Below, piece after piece: positions 1 to 10,269 of a stretch of 64,000 nucleotides of DNA (within the stretch, counting starts at the first letter, position 1; each line of letters begins with the position of its first letter). This DNA comes from Maribacter halichondriae (GTDB lineage: Bacteria; Bacteroidota; Bacteroidia; Flavobacteriales; Flavobacteriaceae). Under the pieces are notes generated by a model, which searched no databases, was not told the DNA's origin, and saw only the letters and a list, made by a program, of their open reading frames with translations. The position numbers and the translations under genes are program-made. The stretch is taken from NCBI RefSeq assembly GCF_027474825.1, contig NZ_CP107030.1, positions 3,600,001 through 3,664,000 of the forward strand. The letters are read 5' to 3'.

Positions 1-1
1 T

Positions 2-580
2 GCTCCTAGATATCCTGATGATATCATGTCGCTGATCAAAGAACGAACTGCGGATATGAGCCAAGGACCTTTATTTTGGTGCCCAACCGTTGAAGGACTT
101 TACAATTACGAGTACATGCGTGACAATCCTGAAAAGTTGGATAATGATTCTTGGCATCGGGGATTGCCCGATTCTGTGATTGTAGATATAAAAAACAGTA
201 TCAAGCATCCCGACAGACTTCCTTATTTTCAGTTAACACCATCTCGAAAACCAACTTTAGAAACTAAAATAAAACAACTTTTAGATGCTGGAGTGGTTTT
301 GATGATCGGTACCGATAGCGGTATCCCAATGAAATTCCACAGTCAATCCACTTGGAACGAATTAGATGTTTGGGTCAACGAATTCGGAATCGATCCTATG
401 TATGCTATTCGAGGAGCCACCTATTGGCCGGCATTATGGATGGGCGTAGCCGACGAAGTAGGTACAGTAACTCCCGGCAAGTATGCTGATATCATTGCAG
501 TTGAAGGTGATGTTCTAAGATACATAAGTCTTCTGCAAGATGTTGATATGGTTATCAAACATGGTAAAAGATATAAATAA
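2..580 (+). CDS. Amidohydrolase family protein, 5'-truncated by the window edge
   Basis: This is the C-terminal part of a metal-dependent amidohydrolase (imidazolonepropionase/prolidase-like). The frame is open from the first bases of the window, so the gene starts upstream. It aligns without gaps to the last ~190 residues of the next gene and most residues are identical, including the GTDSG motif whose Asp is a metal ligand in this superfamily. The stop is 55 bp before the next start, so the two are probably co-transcribed recent duplicates. The substrate is not readable from sequence; related secreted enzymes cleave amide or dipeptide bonds. Confidence 0.85.
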   Translation, partial: APRYPDDIMSLIKERTADMSQGPLFWCPTVEGLYNYEYMRDNPEKLDNDSWHRGLPDSVIVDIKNSIKHPDRLPYFQLTPSRKPTLETKIKQLLDAGVVLMIGTDSGIPMKFHSQSTWNELDVWVNEFGIDPMYAIRGATYWPALWMGVADEVGTVTPGKYADIIAVEGDVLRYISLLQDVDMVIKHGKRYK

Positions 581-635
581 CATAAACGTGCTTATCAATC
601 TCGATCTCATTAACTCTAAATAAAAATATCCTATT

Positions 636-1976
636 ATGGCCAGACATATTTTAGTCTCCGTCTTAACTCTTTTATCCATGTTAATAATCAATGCTCAAGA
701 GACTAGCGTTAAGGCATTGGTCGGAGGGACTTTAATCGATGGCTTTGGCTCGGACCCGATTAAAAATAGTATGGTCATAATTGAAGGGGAAAAAATTGTC
801 GCCGTTGGAAATACCGATAACACCTCCATTCCTGATAACGCTGAAATAATTTCGACTGAAGGAATGACTGTCTTACCTGGATTGTGGGATATGCACGTTC
901 ACACCAAACTTACTGGACATTCAGATTATAGCTATTGGGACAAAGTATACCAACCGCTGTGGAAGGATGTAATTATGCCAGCGTCGGTTCATCAGCTTTT
1001 AATGGCCGGTGTTACTAGTGCTCGTGATTTAGGTGCGCCCCTTGAAGCGAGTATCGCCGTTCGGGATGCAGTGAATAATGGCGAAATTCCAGGAGCGACA
1101 CTTTACGTCTCAGGGCCTTTTATTCAACACGAATCCTATCCCGGTACCGAGATGTCTAGATGGGGTGTTGATAGTCCTGAAGACGGAAGGAAAAAAGTCA
1201 AGAAACTGGCAACTGCCGGGGTCGATGTCATTAAACTTATAGATCACGATCAAATGACCATGGATGAATTGCGAGCCGTTGTTGATGAAGCGCATAAAAA
1301 CAATTTAAAAGTAGTTGCGCACAGTCACCGTCCTGAAGAAATCCGCAGGGGCCTAGAAGTTGGGGTCGATTGCTTTGAACATACCGGACTCTCATCAGCT
1401 CCTGAGTATCCTGCAGATGTCATGGAAATGATAAAAGAACGCACAGCCGATATGAGCCAAGGTCCGCTTTTTTGGTGCCCAACGGTCGAAGTACTTTACA
1501 ATTTCGAATACAATCGAGATAATATGGAGTTTGCCGATGATGATTCATGGCATTTGGGATTGCCGGATACTGTGATTACCGATATTCGAAATAGTATCAA
1601 AAACCCTGATCGATTGCCTTATTTTCAATTGATGCCCTCTAGAAGACCGACCCTTCAAACCAAAATCAACCAATTATTGGATGCTGGGGTTGTATTGATG
1701 ATCGGGACGGATAGTGGCATTCCCATGAAATTCCATAGTCAATCAACTTGGCATGAATTGGATGTATGGGTCAATGAGTTTGGCATAGACCCGATGTATG
1801 CGATTCGAGCGGCTACATATTGGCCGGCACTTTGGATGGGTGTTGCAGACGAAGTGGGAACCATCACACCTGGAAAATATGCAGATATTATAGCGGTCGA
1901 TGGTGATGTATTGCGCTATATTGAGCTCTTACAAGATGTCGATATTGTCATAAAACACGGGAAACGATATAAATAA
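636..1976 (+). CDS. Secreted amidohydrolase family protein (tandem paralogue)
   Basis: This is a complete amidohydrolase of 446 residues. A signal peptide occupies residues 1-20 and ends at NAQ, so the protein is exported. The beta/alpha-barrel metal site is visible: WDMHVH (HxH) near residue 86, a Lys in DVIKLIDH that could be the carboxylated bridging lysine, His residues in VVAHSH and FEHTG, and the final Asp in GTDSG. The C-terminal beta-sandwich returns in TPGKYADIIAVDGD. It follows a near-copy of itself and precedes a DUF1080-type lipoprotein, which suggests a catabolic cluster. The substrate is unknown. Confidence 0.88.
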   Translation: MARHILVSVLTLLSMLIINAQETSVKALVGGTLIDGFGSDPIKNSMVIIEGEKIVAVGNTDNTSIPDNAEIISTEGMTVLPGLWDMHVHTKLTGHSDYSYWDKVYQPLWKDVIMPASVHQLLMAGVTSARDLGAPLEASIAVRDAVNNGEIPGATLYVSGPFIQHESYPGTEMSRWGVDSPEDGRKKVKKLATAGVDVIKLIDHDQMTMDELRAVVDEAHKNNLKVVAHSHRPEEIRRGLEVGVDCFEHTGLSSAPEYPADVMEMIKERTADMSQGPLFWCPTVEVLYNFEYNRDNMEFADDDSWHLGLPDTVITDIRNSIKNPDRLPYFQLMPSRRPTLQTKINQLLDAGVVLMIGTDSGIPMKFHSQSTWHELDVWVNEFGIDPMYAIRAATYWPALWMGVADEVGTITPGKYADIIAVDGDVLRYIELLQDVDIVIKHGKRYK

Positions 1977-2075
1977 TAATAAGGTAAAAGTTCATAGGTG
2001 GTATGAATCTGCTTATCTGATTCTGATTACCGTAAACTACTAGTTATTTTTCCATCCGGTATAATTACTTGAAGA

Positions 2076-3965
2076 ATGAAAAAACGAATTATCTATTGCA
2101 CTTTTTCTGTGCTTATATTCTTTGCATCCTGTTCTGAAAAGAAAGCAGAAGCACCAGATTTAATTGAGAATAAAATTGAGACGGCCTTACCTTTTGTTGC
2201 AGTTGAATTGTCCGATATGACAGACTTTAAGACCGTTACTGATAATTGGTTTGTGGCAGAAAGTGTTTACGCCAATAGGTCTAAAGAAAAAATGCTCAGT
2301 TCAACCGAGGGTTCAGGCGTATTGGTCAATAGCCCGAACGACTTGGCAAAAGAGAATCTGTTTACGACATTCGAACATGGAGATATCGAGTTGGAGTTGG
2401 ACGTCATGATACCAAAAGGGTCTAATTCAGGTATTTATTTTCAAAGTCGATACGAGGTTCAGCTATTTGATAGCTGGGGAGTAAAAGAACAGCAGCACGG
2501 CGATATGGGCGGCATATATCAACGTTGGGATGATTCCAAAGAAGCAGGTACCGAGGGTTATGAGGGTCATGCGCCGAAAATGAATGCGGCAAAAGCTCCA
2601 GGACTTTGGCAACATTTGAAGGTCATATTTCACGCTCCAAGATTTGATACTACAGGAACTAAAACTCAAAACGCCTGGTTTGAAGAAGTTTGGCTAAACG
2701 GGGTTTTAGTGCATGAGAATGTCGAAGTGACGGGTCCAACTAGGGCTGCTGCCTTCGGAGATGAGAAATCTTTAGCGCCACTAATGATTCAAGGAGATCA
2801 TGGTCCGGTAGCCTTTAAAAACATTCAATATAAACTGTATTCCGATAAGGTCTTGGCTTTCAAAAACCTCGTATTAAAAGAATATGAGAATAATGACAAA
2901 CTGTTCCCGAATTTGGATAGTTTGAAGATGCTAAGCGAAACATCCGTTGAAGCTATCGACTTAACGATTTTGGCCAATAACAATTCGCAAAAAATCTTTA
3001 AATACTCTGGTACAATGGATATTCCTGATTCTGGGGATTACCTTTTTGATATTAAAGTAAACGGTGGAGCGGCTTTGTTGATCGATACCGATACCTTAAT
3101 CAGTATGAACGGCGATTATAATTTAGATTCCCTAGGGCTTGGAAAAATATCCTTGGAAAAAGGTGATGTGCCCTTTGCATTGATTTATAACAAACATACC
3201 CCGTGGCGCAGGAATTTCGATATCTATGCCGAAGGTCCCGGAATTCAAAAATATTCACTTCAAAAAGCAGTTGAGAAGGAGAAGAGCCAAGAAATGACAC
3301 ATGATTTTACCATAAAAGTCGAAGATGAACCGATTACACAGCGGAGTTTTTGGATGCATGAGGGTAAAAAAAGAACCCATTGTATTTCGGTTGGAATGCC
3401 TCAAGGTATACACTATAACTATGACCTGGAAGCAGGTTCTTTATTGCAAGTTTGGGGTGGAGATTTTATGGATGCCTCAAAAATGTGGCTTTCCAGGGGC
3501 GAAAAACAACTTGGAGAACCTATAGGATTTATTGTTTCGCTGCATGGCGACCCAGAGTTCGCTTCGTTGGAAAATGAAGATGCTAGTTGGCCTGATAATT
3601 CGCTTGAAACCCCTCAATTCAAACAGCAAGGGTATGAATTCGATTCCCAAGGTTTTCCAACAATCTTGTACCAGATCAACGGAAGTGCTGTGACCACTAG
3701 AATAGTTTCGTCCGATTCAGAGCGGGCCTTGAAGCGTATGATTACAGTCGAGGGTGCTAACTCTCTTTGGTACAAGATTGCCGATGGCGAGCATATTGAG
3801 AAGCTGCCCGATGGTATTTTCATAGTTCATAATGAAAGCTACTATATCGATTTTGATGCAAATTCAACTTTAAAACCGATGATTCGCGGCGCAAATGGCA
3901 AAGACGAGTTGCTGGTACAGGTTCCGGCGGGCAAACAAAATATCAACTATACTATTATCTGGTAA
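2076..3965 (+). CDS. DUF1080 (3-keto-disaccharide hydrolase-like) / PA14-like lipoprotein
   Basis: This is a 629-residue surface lipoprotein. The lipobox is FFASC with the lipidated Cys at residue 19. Residues ~45-255 are a DUF1080 jelly roll, a fold used by 3-keto-glucoside hydrolases and related lectin-like domains; ELDVMIPKGSNSGIYFQSRYE is its typical core strand pair. Residues ~295-385 look like a PA14-type sandwich (SGDYLFDIKVNGGAALLID). The C-terminal ~210 residues resemble the module found beside membrane-bound dehydrogenases of this type. The next gene starts 12 bp after the stop, so the pair probably forms a functional unit acting on oxidised sugars. That role is inferred from family and context. 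Confidence 0.75.
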   Translation: MKKRIIYCTFSVLIFFASCSEKKAEAPDLIENKIETALPFVAVELSDMTDFKTVTDNWFVAESVYANRSKEKMLSSTEGSGVLVNSPNDLAKENLFTTFEHGDIELELDVMIPKGSNSGIYFQSRYEVQLFDSWGVKEQQHGDMGGIYQRWDDSKEAGTEGYEGHAPKMNAAKAPGLWQHLKVIFHAPRFDTTGTKTQNAWFEEVWLNGVLVHENVEVTGPTRAAAFGDEKSLAPLMIQGDHGPVAFKNIQYKLYSDKVLAFKNLVLKEYENNDKLFPNLDSLKMLSETSVEAIDLTILANNNSQKIFKYSGTMDIPDSGDYLFDIKVNGGAALLIDTDTLISMNGDYNLDSLGLGKISLEKGDVPFALIYNKHTPWRRNFDIYAEGPGIQKYSLQKAVEKEKSQEMTHDFTIKVEDEPITQRSFWMHEGKKRTHCISVGMPQGIHYNYDLEAGSLLQVWGGDFMDASKMWLSRGEKQLGEPIGFIVSLHGDPEFASLENEDASWPDNSLETPQFKQQGYEFDSQGFPTILYQINGSAVTTRIVSSDSERALKRMITVEGANSLWYKIADGEHIEKLPDGIFIVHNESYYIDFDANSTLKPMIRGANGKDELLVQVPAGKQNINYTIIW

Positions 3966-3977
3966 ATTCTAAAGACG

Positions 3978-5944
3978 ATGCAGAACTTTTATAAAATCAT
4001 AACGGTGCTATTTATTTTTGGAATGTGCCAATTGGCACTAGGCCAGTCTCCGTCTGAAATGGCAAAAAAGGAATCTTTGTATTATAAAATTGTCGACGTT
4101 CCCATACCCGATGATGTGAAGTTGGAGGTTGGTGGTCTGGCATTGACCGATGAAGACAAATTGGGCGTTTCGACTAGAAGGGGCGAAGTGTGGCTTATTG
4201 ATAAGCCGTATAGTAAAAACCCCATCTACAACAGATATGCGCATGGCTTGCACGAATCTTTGGGCTTGGCATTCAAAGATGGGGATTTCTACCTTTCCCA
4301 AAGGGGAGAGTTGACGCGACTTCAAGATAAGAACAGAGATGGCAAGGCCGATGTTTACAAAACTATTTATTCCTGGCCCTTATCGGGTAATTATCACGAC
4401 TATTCGTACGGCCCTAAGTTTAAGGATGATGGAAATATGCTCGTGACCCTGAATTTAAGTTGGATCGGGCATGGTGCAAGTTTATCAAAATGGAGAGGAT
4501 GGTTGCTCGAAATCACACCTGAGGGCGAAATGACACCAATTGCTACGGGATTACGTTCACCATCCGGTTTTGAACTCAATGCCGAAGGTGATGTTTTTTA
4601 TACTGAAAATCAAGGAGATTGGGTCGGTTCGGGCAGGATGACCCATTTAGAAAAGGGCGATTTTGCAGGAAATCCCGAGGGTCTGGTTTGGTCAGGAGAA
4701 CCGAATTCCCCATTGCAGTTAAAAATGGTGGATATTGAGAAAGAATCCGGTTTAAGCTTATACGAGTATTCAAAGAAAGTACCTGAATTGAAGGCACCTG
4801 CGATTTGGTTTCCACATACGATTTTAGGAATATCTACATCCGATATTCTTTACGATACCACAGGCGGTAAATTCGGGCCTTTTGAAGGGCAGCTATTTGT
4901 CGGCGATCAGGGACATAGTAAAGTGATGCGCATTTTTATGGAGAAGGTAAACGGCGTATACCAAGGTGCCAGTTTCAATTTTGTTGAAGGTTTTTCTTCG
5001 GGGATCATTCGGATGTTATGGGGCAGTGACCAGAGTATGTTCGTGGGCATGACCAGTAGGGGATGGTCTTCAACAGGAAAAAAAGAATACGGTTTGCAGC
5101 GATTGGTCTGGTCGGGCAAAACTCCTTTGAAATCAAAACGATGAAAGCGGCAGCCGACGGTTTTGAACTGGAATTTACAAAGCCTGTGAATAAAACTATT
5201 GCGGAAAACACGGATACTTATGCGATGACAAGTTTCAACTATAAATATCATTTCAATTATGGCAGCCCAATCGTCGACCAATTAAAGGGCGTTGTTCAAA
5301 AAGCCGTTGTCGCCGCTGATGGAATGTCCGTTCGTTTGACTATCGACGGTATGCGACTAGGTTTTATCCACCAATTAAAGGCGGAAAACCTAAAGTCAAA
5401 AACTGAGGAGAAATTATTACATGATACCGGTTACTATACGTTGAACGAAGTCCCCGGCGGTGTATTGAAATCAAATCCGACCGAAAGTATGGCAAATGCC
5501 AAAAAAGGTATCGTACAACCGAAACGCATCAATGAAATGCCCCTTAACTGGTTGAACGGGGTAGATAAAAAACTGGTCGTTGGTACCAAACCAGGATTGA
5601 AGTATGACGTTACCGAATTGGTGGTAGATGCGAATAGTAAAATTGAATTGACCTTCAACAACAACGACGATATGCTACACAATCTGGTCATTACCCAAAG
5701 GGGCGTGGCATCTGTAGATAAGGTTGGCGATATGGGAGCGGCACTAGGCCTAGATGGAGCGGACCAGAACTATGTGCCCGATAGCGATTTGGTATTATAT
5801 CATACAGGGATAGTAGAACCTGGCACTGCCGAAAAAATCTACTTTCAAACCCCAAGCGAGCCTGGGGAATACTGGATCGTTTGTACCTTTCCAGGACATG
5901 CCAAGATCATGCGGGCGAAATTAATCGTGAAGGAAAGCTCCTGA
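3978..5944 (+). CDS. Beta-propeller sugar dehydrogenase-like protein with C-terminal cupredoxin domain (one frameshift)
   Basis: The frame from 3978 stops at 5144 and the protein continues in another frame to 5944. Adding one T to the run at 5126-5128 joins them into ~655 residues reading GKTPFEIKTMKAA. A signal peptide ends at ALGQ. Residues ~25-385 form a PQQ/soluble-glucose-dehydrogenase-like propeller (DKNRDGKADVYKTIYSWP; GLRSPSGFELN; VGDQGHSKVMR). The last ~110 residues are a plastocyanin/azurin-type domain with the copper ligands in order: His in MLHN, Cys in CTFPGH, the His of that motif, and Met in KIM. No CxxCH haem site is present. The architecture suggests a periplasmic oxidoreductase passing electrons to its own copper centre. 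The break is probably a sequencing error. Confidence 0.75.
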
Positions 5945-5966
5945 TCGTATTATCTTTGTTCGCTGA

Positions 5967-6599
5967 ATGAGCCAAGCATCGAAGTATCATAGCGAAGAAC
6001 GATTAAATGCCCTTTCACATGGTTTGGGTGCGCTTTTAGCGGTAGTGGGTATGATGCTGTTGCTCTCCAAAAACAATCATAAATCGGAATTCGCTACATT
6101 CGGTGTCGTTGTTTATGGCCTTGCTCTGATAACAATGTTGCTAGTTTCTGCGGGGTATCATGCGACGTCGAAGGCCATCTTGAAGAAACGGTTTCGCATT
6201 CTAGACCATATCAATATTTATTTTTTGATTGCCGGCACCTATACGCCGGTCGCCCTTATTACTTTGATAGATGGAAACGGATGGACCATTTTTTTTGTTG
6301 TATGGATCATTGCCGCCCTGGGCACGGTTTTTAAATTGTTCTATACCGGTAAGTACGAATTTATTTCACTGTTACTTTATGTAGCTATGGGATGGTTGAT
6401 CGTATTGGATTTTGGGAACCTCATGGAACATACCTCTTATTTGGGAATTCAACTTTTGTTTTTAGGAGGAGCATTTTACACCCTAGGAATCTTTTTCTAT
6501 GCTTGGGAGCGAATTCCGTACAATCATTTCATTTGGCATATTTTCGTCTTAGGAGGAGCGATGAGCCATTGGTTTTTTATTTATTTAGATGTGGTTTGA
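5967..6599 (+). CDS. Hemolysin III family (PAQR-type) membrane protein
   Basis: This 210-residue protein has seven predicted membrane segments. The conserved PAQR/hemolysin III polar residues are present: SHGLGALLA near residue 17, SAGYHA near residue 50, RILDHINIYFLIAGTYTP near residue 78, and HFIWHIF...GGAMSHW at the end. These residues form a zinc site in adiponectin-receptor relatives and suggest hydrolase activity, but bacterial function is unsettled. A TANNTTTG-like -7 element (TATCTTTG, 5951-5958) lies 9 bp before the ATG, but no convincing -33 TTG is seen. The gene is probably separate from the upstream cluster. Confidence 0.88.
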   Translation: MSQASKYHSEERLNALSHGLGALLAVVGMMLLLSKNNHKSEFATFGVVVYGLALITMLLVSAGYHATSKAILKKRFRILDHINIYFLIAGTYTPVALITLIDGNGWTIFFVVWIIAALGTVFKLFYTGKYEFISLLLYVAMGWLIVLDFGNLMEHTSYLGIQLLFLGGAFYTLGIFFYAWERIPYNHFIWHIFVLGGAMSHWFFIYLDVV

Positions 6600-6615
6600 G
6601 GGGCTATTATCGAAT

Positions 6616-7043
6616 TTAAGAATCCAAAATATCCCTGAAAACCAAATAAAAGTCTTCCATTTTCAACATAGTCTCATTGAGAAAATGCATGGTGGCTTGC
6701 CAGTGTTTTTATTATGGATGGATACACCGTTCACTTCCACATAAATTCTAGAGATTTCTTTCCCGTTATCCAAAAGAAAAGAGTCCTCGAAAATTGTATC
6801 CGGCAAGTATTCTTCCTTTAAAATGGATTTTAAGGAAACCAATTTCTCCCAAAGTTCGATTCTCCTTCCCAAATCAGCATGTTCTAAATCTAATGAAACC
6901 ATTGCTTTTTTGAGGTCGAAATGAAACTTGAGAGTAAGTCCCTTGATCTTGGTGTCGTATAATATCCATTTTCTCGGATATGATTTTCCGAAGGAAATCC
7001 AAAAATCTTGACGAAGTTTTTTCGATTCTTCTTTGCTGAACAT
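6616..7043 (-). CDS. DUF4268 domain-containing protein (one frameshift near the C-terminus)
   Basis: This is a cytoplasmic DUF4268 protein of ~142 residues, recognised by KEESKKLRQDFWISFGK, YPRKWILYDTKIKGL and YVEVNGVSIHNKNT. The uncorrected frame drifts off-family after KNT and stops at 6663. A missing base at about 6701 restores W-Q-A-T-M-H-F-L-N-E-T-M and a stop at 6616-6618, which is the usual family ending. The start lies immediately next to the stop of the ZIP transporter gene, so the two are probably co-transcribed. Function unknown. Confidence 0.8.
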
Positions 7044-7715
7044 TTACAATAAATAAGCAATCGCAATCCCCAGAACTATAACCGCCAGCTTTCGTAGATT
7101 GAATTTGTGTCCTTCCGAACTCTCAAAAAGTATGACCGTAGAAATATGAAGAAATACCCCGATGACCAAAGCCGTTATGGCCCCATAATATTGCGCGGCA
7201 AATTCAAAATTGGCCGCAAGATAACTTCCTGCAGGCGTCATTACCGAAAACAACAAAATAAAGAATAGGGCATTTGTCAACTTTATTTTCGAATTCAATA
7301 AAAAGATACCCAATATGATGGCAATGGGGATTTTATGAACCAAAATACCATATAGAATGGCATCATTTTTTTCGATGGGAAAACCCTCTAAAAGCGAATG
7401 AAGCGATAGACTGATGAACAATACCCATGGGAATTCGCTTTTTTCAGTATTCAAATGAATATGGCCATGCTCAGCACCTTTGGAGAAAAATTCTAAAAAA
7501 ATTTGCAACAAAATACCTAGCATCACAAAAACGCCGATGGTTTTCGAATCCGAGTTTTCATAAGCTTCAGGAAAAAGTTCGAATAGCGTAAGTGCCAAAA
7601 GAAAAGCCCCGCTAAAGGCCAACAACAATTTAAAATTTTCTTTGTTCTTCGGTCTTGCCACGTACACGAATACGAAACTTAGAAGAACTGCCAAAATGGG
7701 CAAGAGATAAATCAT
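7044..7715 (-). CDS. ZIP family metal (zinc/divalent cation) transporter
   Basis: This 223-residue inner-membrane protein has about eight membrane helices. Family landmarks are HSLLEGFPI (the HNxxEG-like metal site of helix 4), VHKIPIA (the HxxPE-like site of helix 5) and a short histidine-bearing loop GAEHGHIH between helices 3 and 4. ZIP proteins carry Zn2+, and sometimes Fe2+ or Mn2+, into the cytoplasm. It transcribes into the DUF4268 gene with no gap and is divergent from the RNA methyltransferase gene across an 86-bp intergenic region. No metal-regulator operator was recognised. Confidence 0.85.
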   Translation of the reverse strand: MIYLLPILAVLLSFVFVYVARPKNKENFKLLLAFSGAFLLALTLFELFPEAYENSDSKTIGVFVMLGILLQIFLEFFSKGAEHGHIHLNTEKSEFPWVLFISLSLHSLLEGFPIEKNDAILYGILVHKIPIAIILGIFLLNSKIKLTNALFFILLFSVMTPAGSYLAANFEFAAQYYGAITALVIGVFLHISTVILFESSEGHKFNLRKLAVIVLGIAIAYLL

Positions 7716-7801
7716 TGGTTTTTACGGGTTTTTCGGCCGGATTTGAAAATAATATGAATGGGCTAAAATACTGTATTTTTGTCATCCATTGAATTAAGCG
7801 T

Positions 7802-8984
7802 ATGAACAATAATTTCAAGATGGTCGCCAAGACCCTATTCGGTTTTGAAGAAATCTTGGCCAAAGAGCTTCGTAATCTGGGTGCAGGAAATGTCGAAGAA
7901 GGCGTGCGAAGTGTATCTTTCGAAGGAGACACGGGTTTTATGTATAAGGCAAACCTGTGTTTGCGAACTGCCATTAAAGTTATCAAGCCCATACATTCGT
8001 TTTCGGTGCGAAACGAGAATGAACTTTACAAAAAGATATACGCTTTTGATTGGTCCGAATACCTTTCAGTGGATACTACCTTTGCCATTGATACCACAGT
8101 TAATTCGGAACATTTCACCCATTCACTCTATGTTTCGCAAAAGGCAAAAGATGCCATTGTAGATAAGTTTCGCGATACTGATGGCAAGCGACCTAATGTT
8201 GATGTCAAACACCCTGATATTCGCTTGAACATTCATATTCAAAAGGAGTATTGCAATATTTCTCTGGATAGTTCCGGTAGGTCATTACATCAAAGAGGGT
8301 ATCGTACCGCGACGAATATTGCACCGATCAACGAAGTGTTGGCCGCGGGACTCCTGCTATTAAGCGGATGGGACGGCCAATGCGATTTTTGGACCCCATG
8401 TGCGGTAGTGGAACGATGTTGACCGAAGCCGCCATGATCGCCTGTAATATTCCCGTAAACATCAATAGAAAAGAATTTGCTTTTGAGAAATGGGAAGATT
8501 TCGATCAAACACTTTTTGAGAAAATAGTCGATGCCAGTTTGAACAAAACAAGGGAATTCCATTATAAAATTATCGGTTATGATAAGGCGCCATCCGCCGT
8601 TCGAAAAGCTATTGACAATATTGAGAATGCTAACCTTTCCGATTATATAACCGTCGAGCGCAAGAATTTTTTGATACCCAAAAGTTTACCGAAAACCAAT
8701 TGCACATGGTTTTTAATCCGCCTTATGGAGAACGTTTGGACCGCTCAGACTTGGATTCAGATTTCAATGTTGAAGAATTCTATGCTTCCATAGGGGATAC
8801 CTTGAAACAAAATTACCCGGGAACGGATGCCTGGTTTATCACATCGAACCTTGAAGCATTGAAATATGTGGGTCTACGCCCTTCCCGAAAAATCAAGGTC
8901 TTCAATAGCCACTTGGAATCGCGCTTGGTGAAATATGTGATGTACGAAGGCAGTAAAAAGGCCAAGTATCAGAATAAAGAGTAA
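7802..8984 (+). CDS. rlmL: RlmL-type 23S rRNA (guanine-N2)-methyltransferase, THUMP domain (two frameshifts)
   Basis: This gene is read in three frames. Adding one T at the run 8386-8390 and one T at 8667-8672 gives a continuous ~394-residue protein. The N-terminal part (~45-155) is a THUMP RNA-binding domain. The C-terminal Rossmann methyltransferase carries the SAM motif LDPMCGSGTMLTEAA and the catalytic motif NPPYGERL, typical of N2-guanine methylation. It probably makes m2G2445 in 23S rRNA. Both breaks are at T runs inside invariant motifs, so they look like base-calling errors. The RlmL assignment over other THUMP methyltransferases rests on architecture and length. Confidence 0.82.
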
Positions 8985-9022
8985 CTCAATACGAGTTTAT
9001 TGATATAGACTACGACTTTTAC

Positions 9023-9790
9023 TTATTCTTCTATGGTATCATCAGTTTCTTCAACTTTTTCTTCCAGCTTTTTGGCCTTCTTATATAACGGAATAAAATA
9101 GGTCAGCGAATAATTATAGCCGACACCGAATCTGCTTCCCTCTGTAACTTTGTTAAATCCGGGAATGAACAGATCATGAAAATCGGGATCTTTGGTGGGA
9201 TCACTGAACAAAAAACCGAGTCTGACACTTCCTCCCAAAAAAATATTGGCGAACAATTCTACCTTGGTACCAAAGACAAACTCAAGCCAAGAGGCGGTTC
9301 TTCCGCCGAACTCTTGGGCCACATCGGAACCAGGCGTAAACTCAGTAGGACTCCAATAGCGATTTGAATTGAATATCTGATAATTGTTCAAAGTTTGGCT
9401 GTACGTGCTAAAGGCATAGCGCCCACCGATGAAAATCGAATTCTGTTCGCCGTACCAATTGGCATAGGTATTATAATCCACTCCTAGTTTAATATAGCTG
9501 CCCGATGCGGTAAAATTGTACAGGTCTTCTTGTTTCGTCTTTTTCTCGTTACCCAGTTCACCCGCCAAGAAAAGCTTTTGAGTGAGCCGATAATCTCCGA
9601 CGAATTCCAATCCCGTATAATTATCCTGGGCGAAGGAGACAATGGGGCGACTTAGATCCACGCCCACCCTTAGGCCATACTTCTGTTTGTAGACCACAGT
9701 ATCTATTGGTTTAGTCGTTATAGGTTTGCTTTGACTACGAACCGTAACCAATACCAATAAAAAGAATAGGCTAATGCAATATTTTGACAT
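9023..9790 (-). CDS. DUF6048 family outer-membrane protein
   Basis: This 255-residue protein has a signal peptide (residues 1-19, ending VRSQS) and alternating hydrophobic strands with aromatic turns (KLFLAGELGNEKK; SYIKLGVDYNTYANW; FGVGYNYSLTYF), as in a small outer-membrane beta-barrel. The C-terminus is acidic (EEKVEETDDTIEE). It overlaps the end of the DUF6452 gene by 20 bp and follows rlmD, an arrangement I recognise from other Flavobacteriaceae. Its function is not established. Confidence 0.8.
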   Translation of the reverse strand: MSKYCISLFFLLVLVTVRSQSKPITTKPIDTVVYKQKYGLRVGVDLSRPIVSFAQDNYTGLEFVGDYRLTQKLFLAGELGNEKKTKQEDLYNFTASGSYIKLGVDYNTYANWYGEQNSIFIGGRYAFSTYSQTLNNYQIFNSNRYWSPTEFTPGSDVAQEFGGRTASWLEFVFGTKVELFANIFLGGSVRLGFLFSDPTKDPDFHDLFIPGFNKVTEGSRFGVGYNYSLTYFIPLYKKAKKLEEKVEETDDTIEE

Positions 9791-10265
9791 TGGTACTTAC
9801 GGTATTATTTACAAAAAGTGTATCGATACGTATTTCTTGAATCCACAAATCATTTTCTTGGCCTACGCTTCCTGCTAAATCCGTATAACTTACGGTAAAA
9901 CCACAGGCACGGGAAACAAAATCCTCCTTTGTTCCGTATGAAAAAGTAACCGTATCGGATTGGATTGAATCGTTGGCGGTCAAACGCTGTGAAAAGATAA
10001 ACGTGGTACTATTGGTATCGGTGCGTAACGGAAGGCTTACGGAACTGGCACTTGTATTCTGAATGGTGGCCAAAACCGAATCAGGTGCGATAAATCCGTT
10101 TACGGTTAATGACGGCACATCCTTCAGTAGGGTAGTGTCGTTCACATCAAAAAATTCAACTACCATTCGCGGAGTGTCACCATCGATACAGATATCGTCT
10201 TTTTCGCAAGCTGAAAATGAGAGGATGGCTAGGAGAATAAAAAATACGATTTTAAGTATTTTCAT
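9771..10265 (-). CDS. DUF6452 family lipoprotein
   Basis: I place the start at 10265 (MKILKIVFF), not at the upstream ATG, because it opens directly into a lipoprotein signal peptide with lipobox LSFSAC. This gives 164 residues. The mature part is a small beta-rich domain (DICIDGDTPRMVVEFFDV; SSVSLPLRTDTNSTTFIF), the hallmark of DUF6452. It sits 4 bp after rlmD and overlaps the DUF6048 gene, so the three are almost certainly one transcript. The conserved lipoprotein/barrel pairing suggests the two act together at the outer membrane. That is inference. Confidence 0.8.
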   Translation of the reverse strand: MKILKIVFFILLAILSFSACEKDDICIDGDTPRMVVEFFDVNDTTLLKDVPSLTVNGFIAPDSVLATIQNTSASSVSLPLRTDTNSTTFIFSQRLTANDSIQSDTVTFSYGTKEDFVSRACGFTVSYTDLAGSVGQENDLWIQEIRIDTLFVNNTVSTNVKILH

Positions 10266-10269
10266 ATGT

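Noticed and set aside
5063..5944. Separate cupredoxin gene starting at 5063
   Set aside because: The start would lie inside the dehydrogenase gene, with a meaningless N-terminus and no signal peptide. One added base makes a continuous protein.
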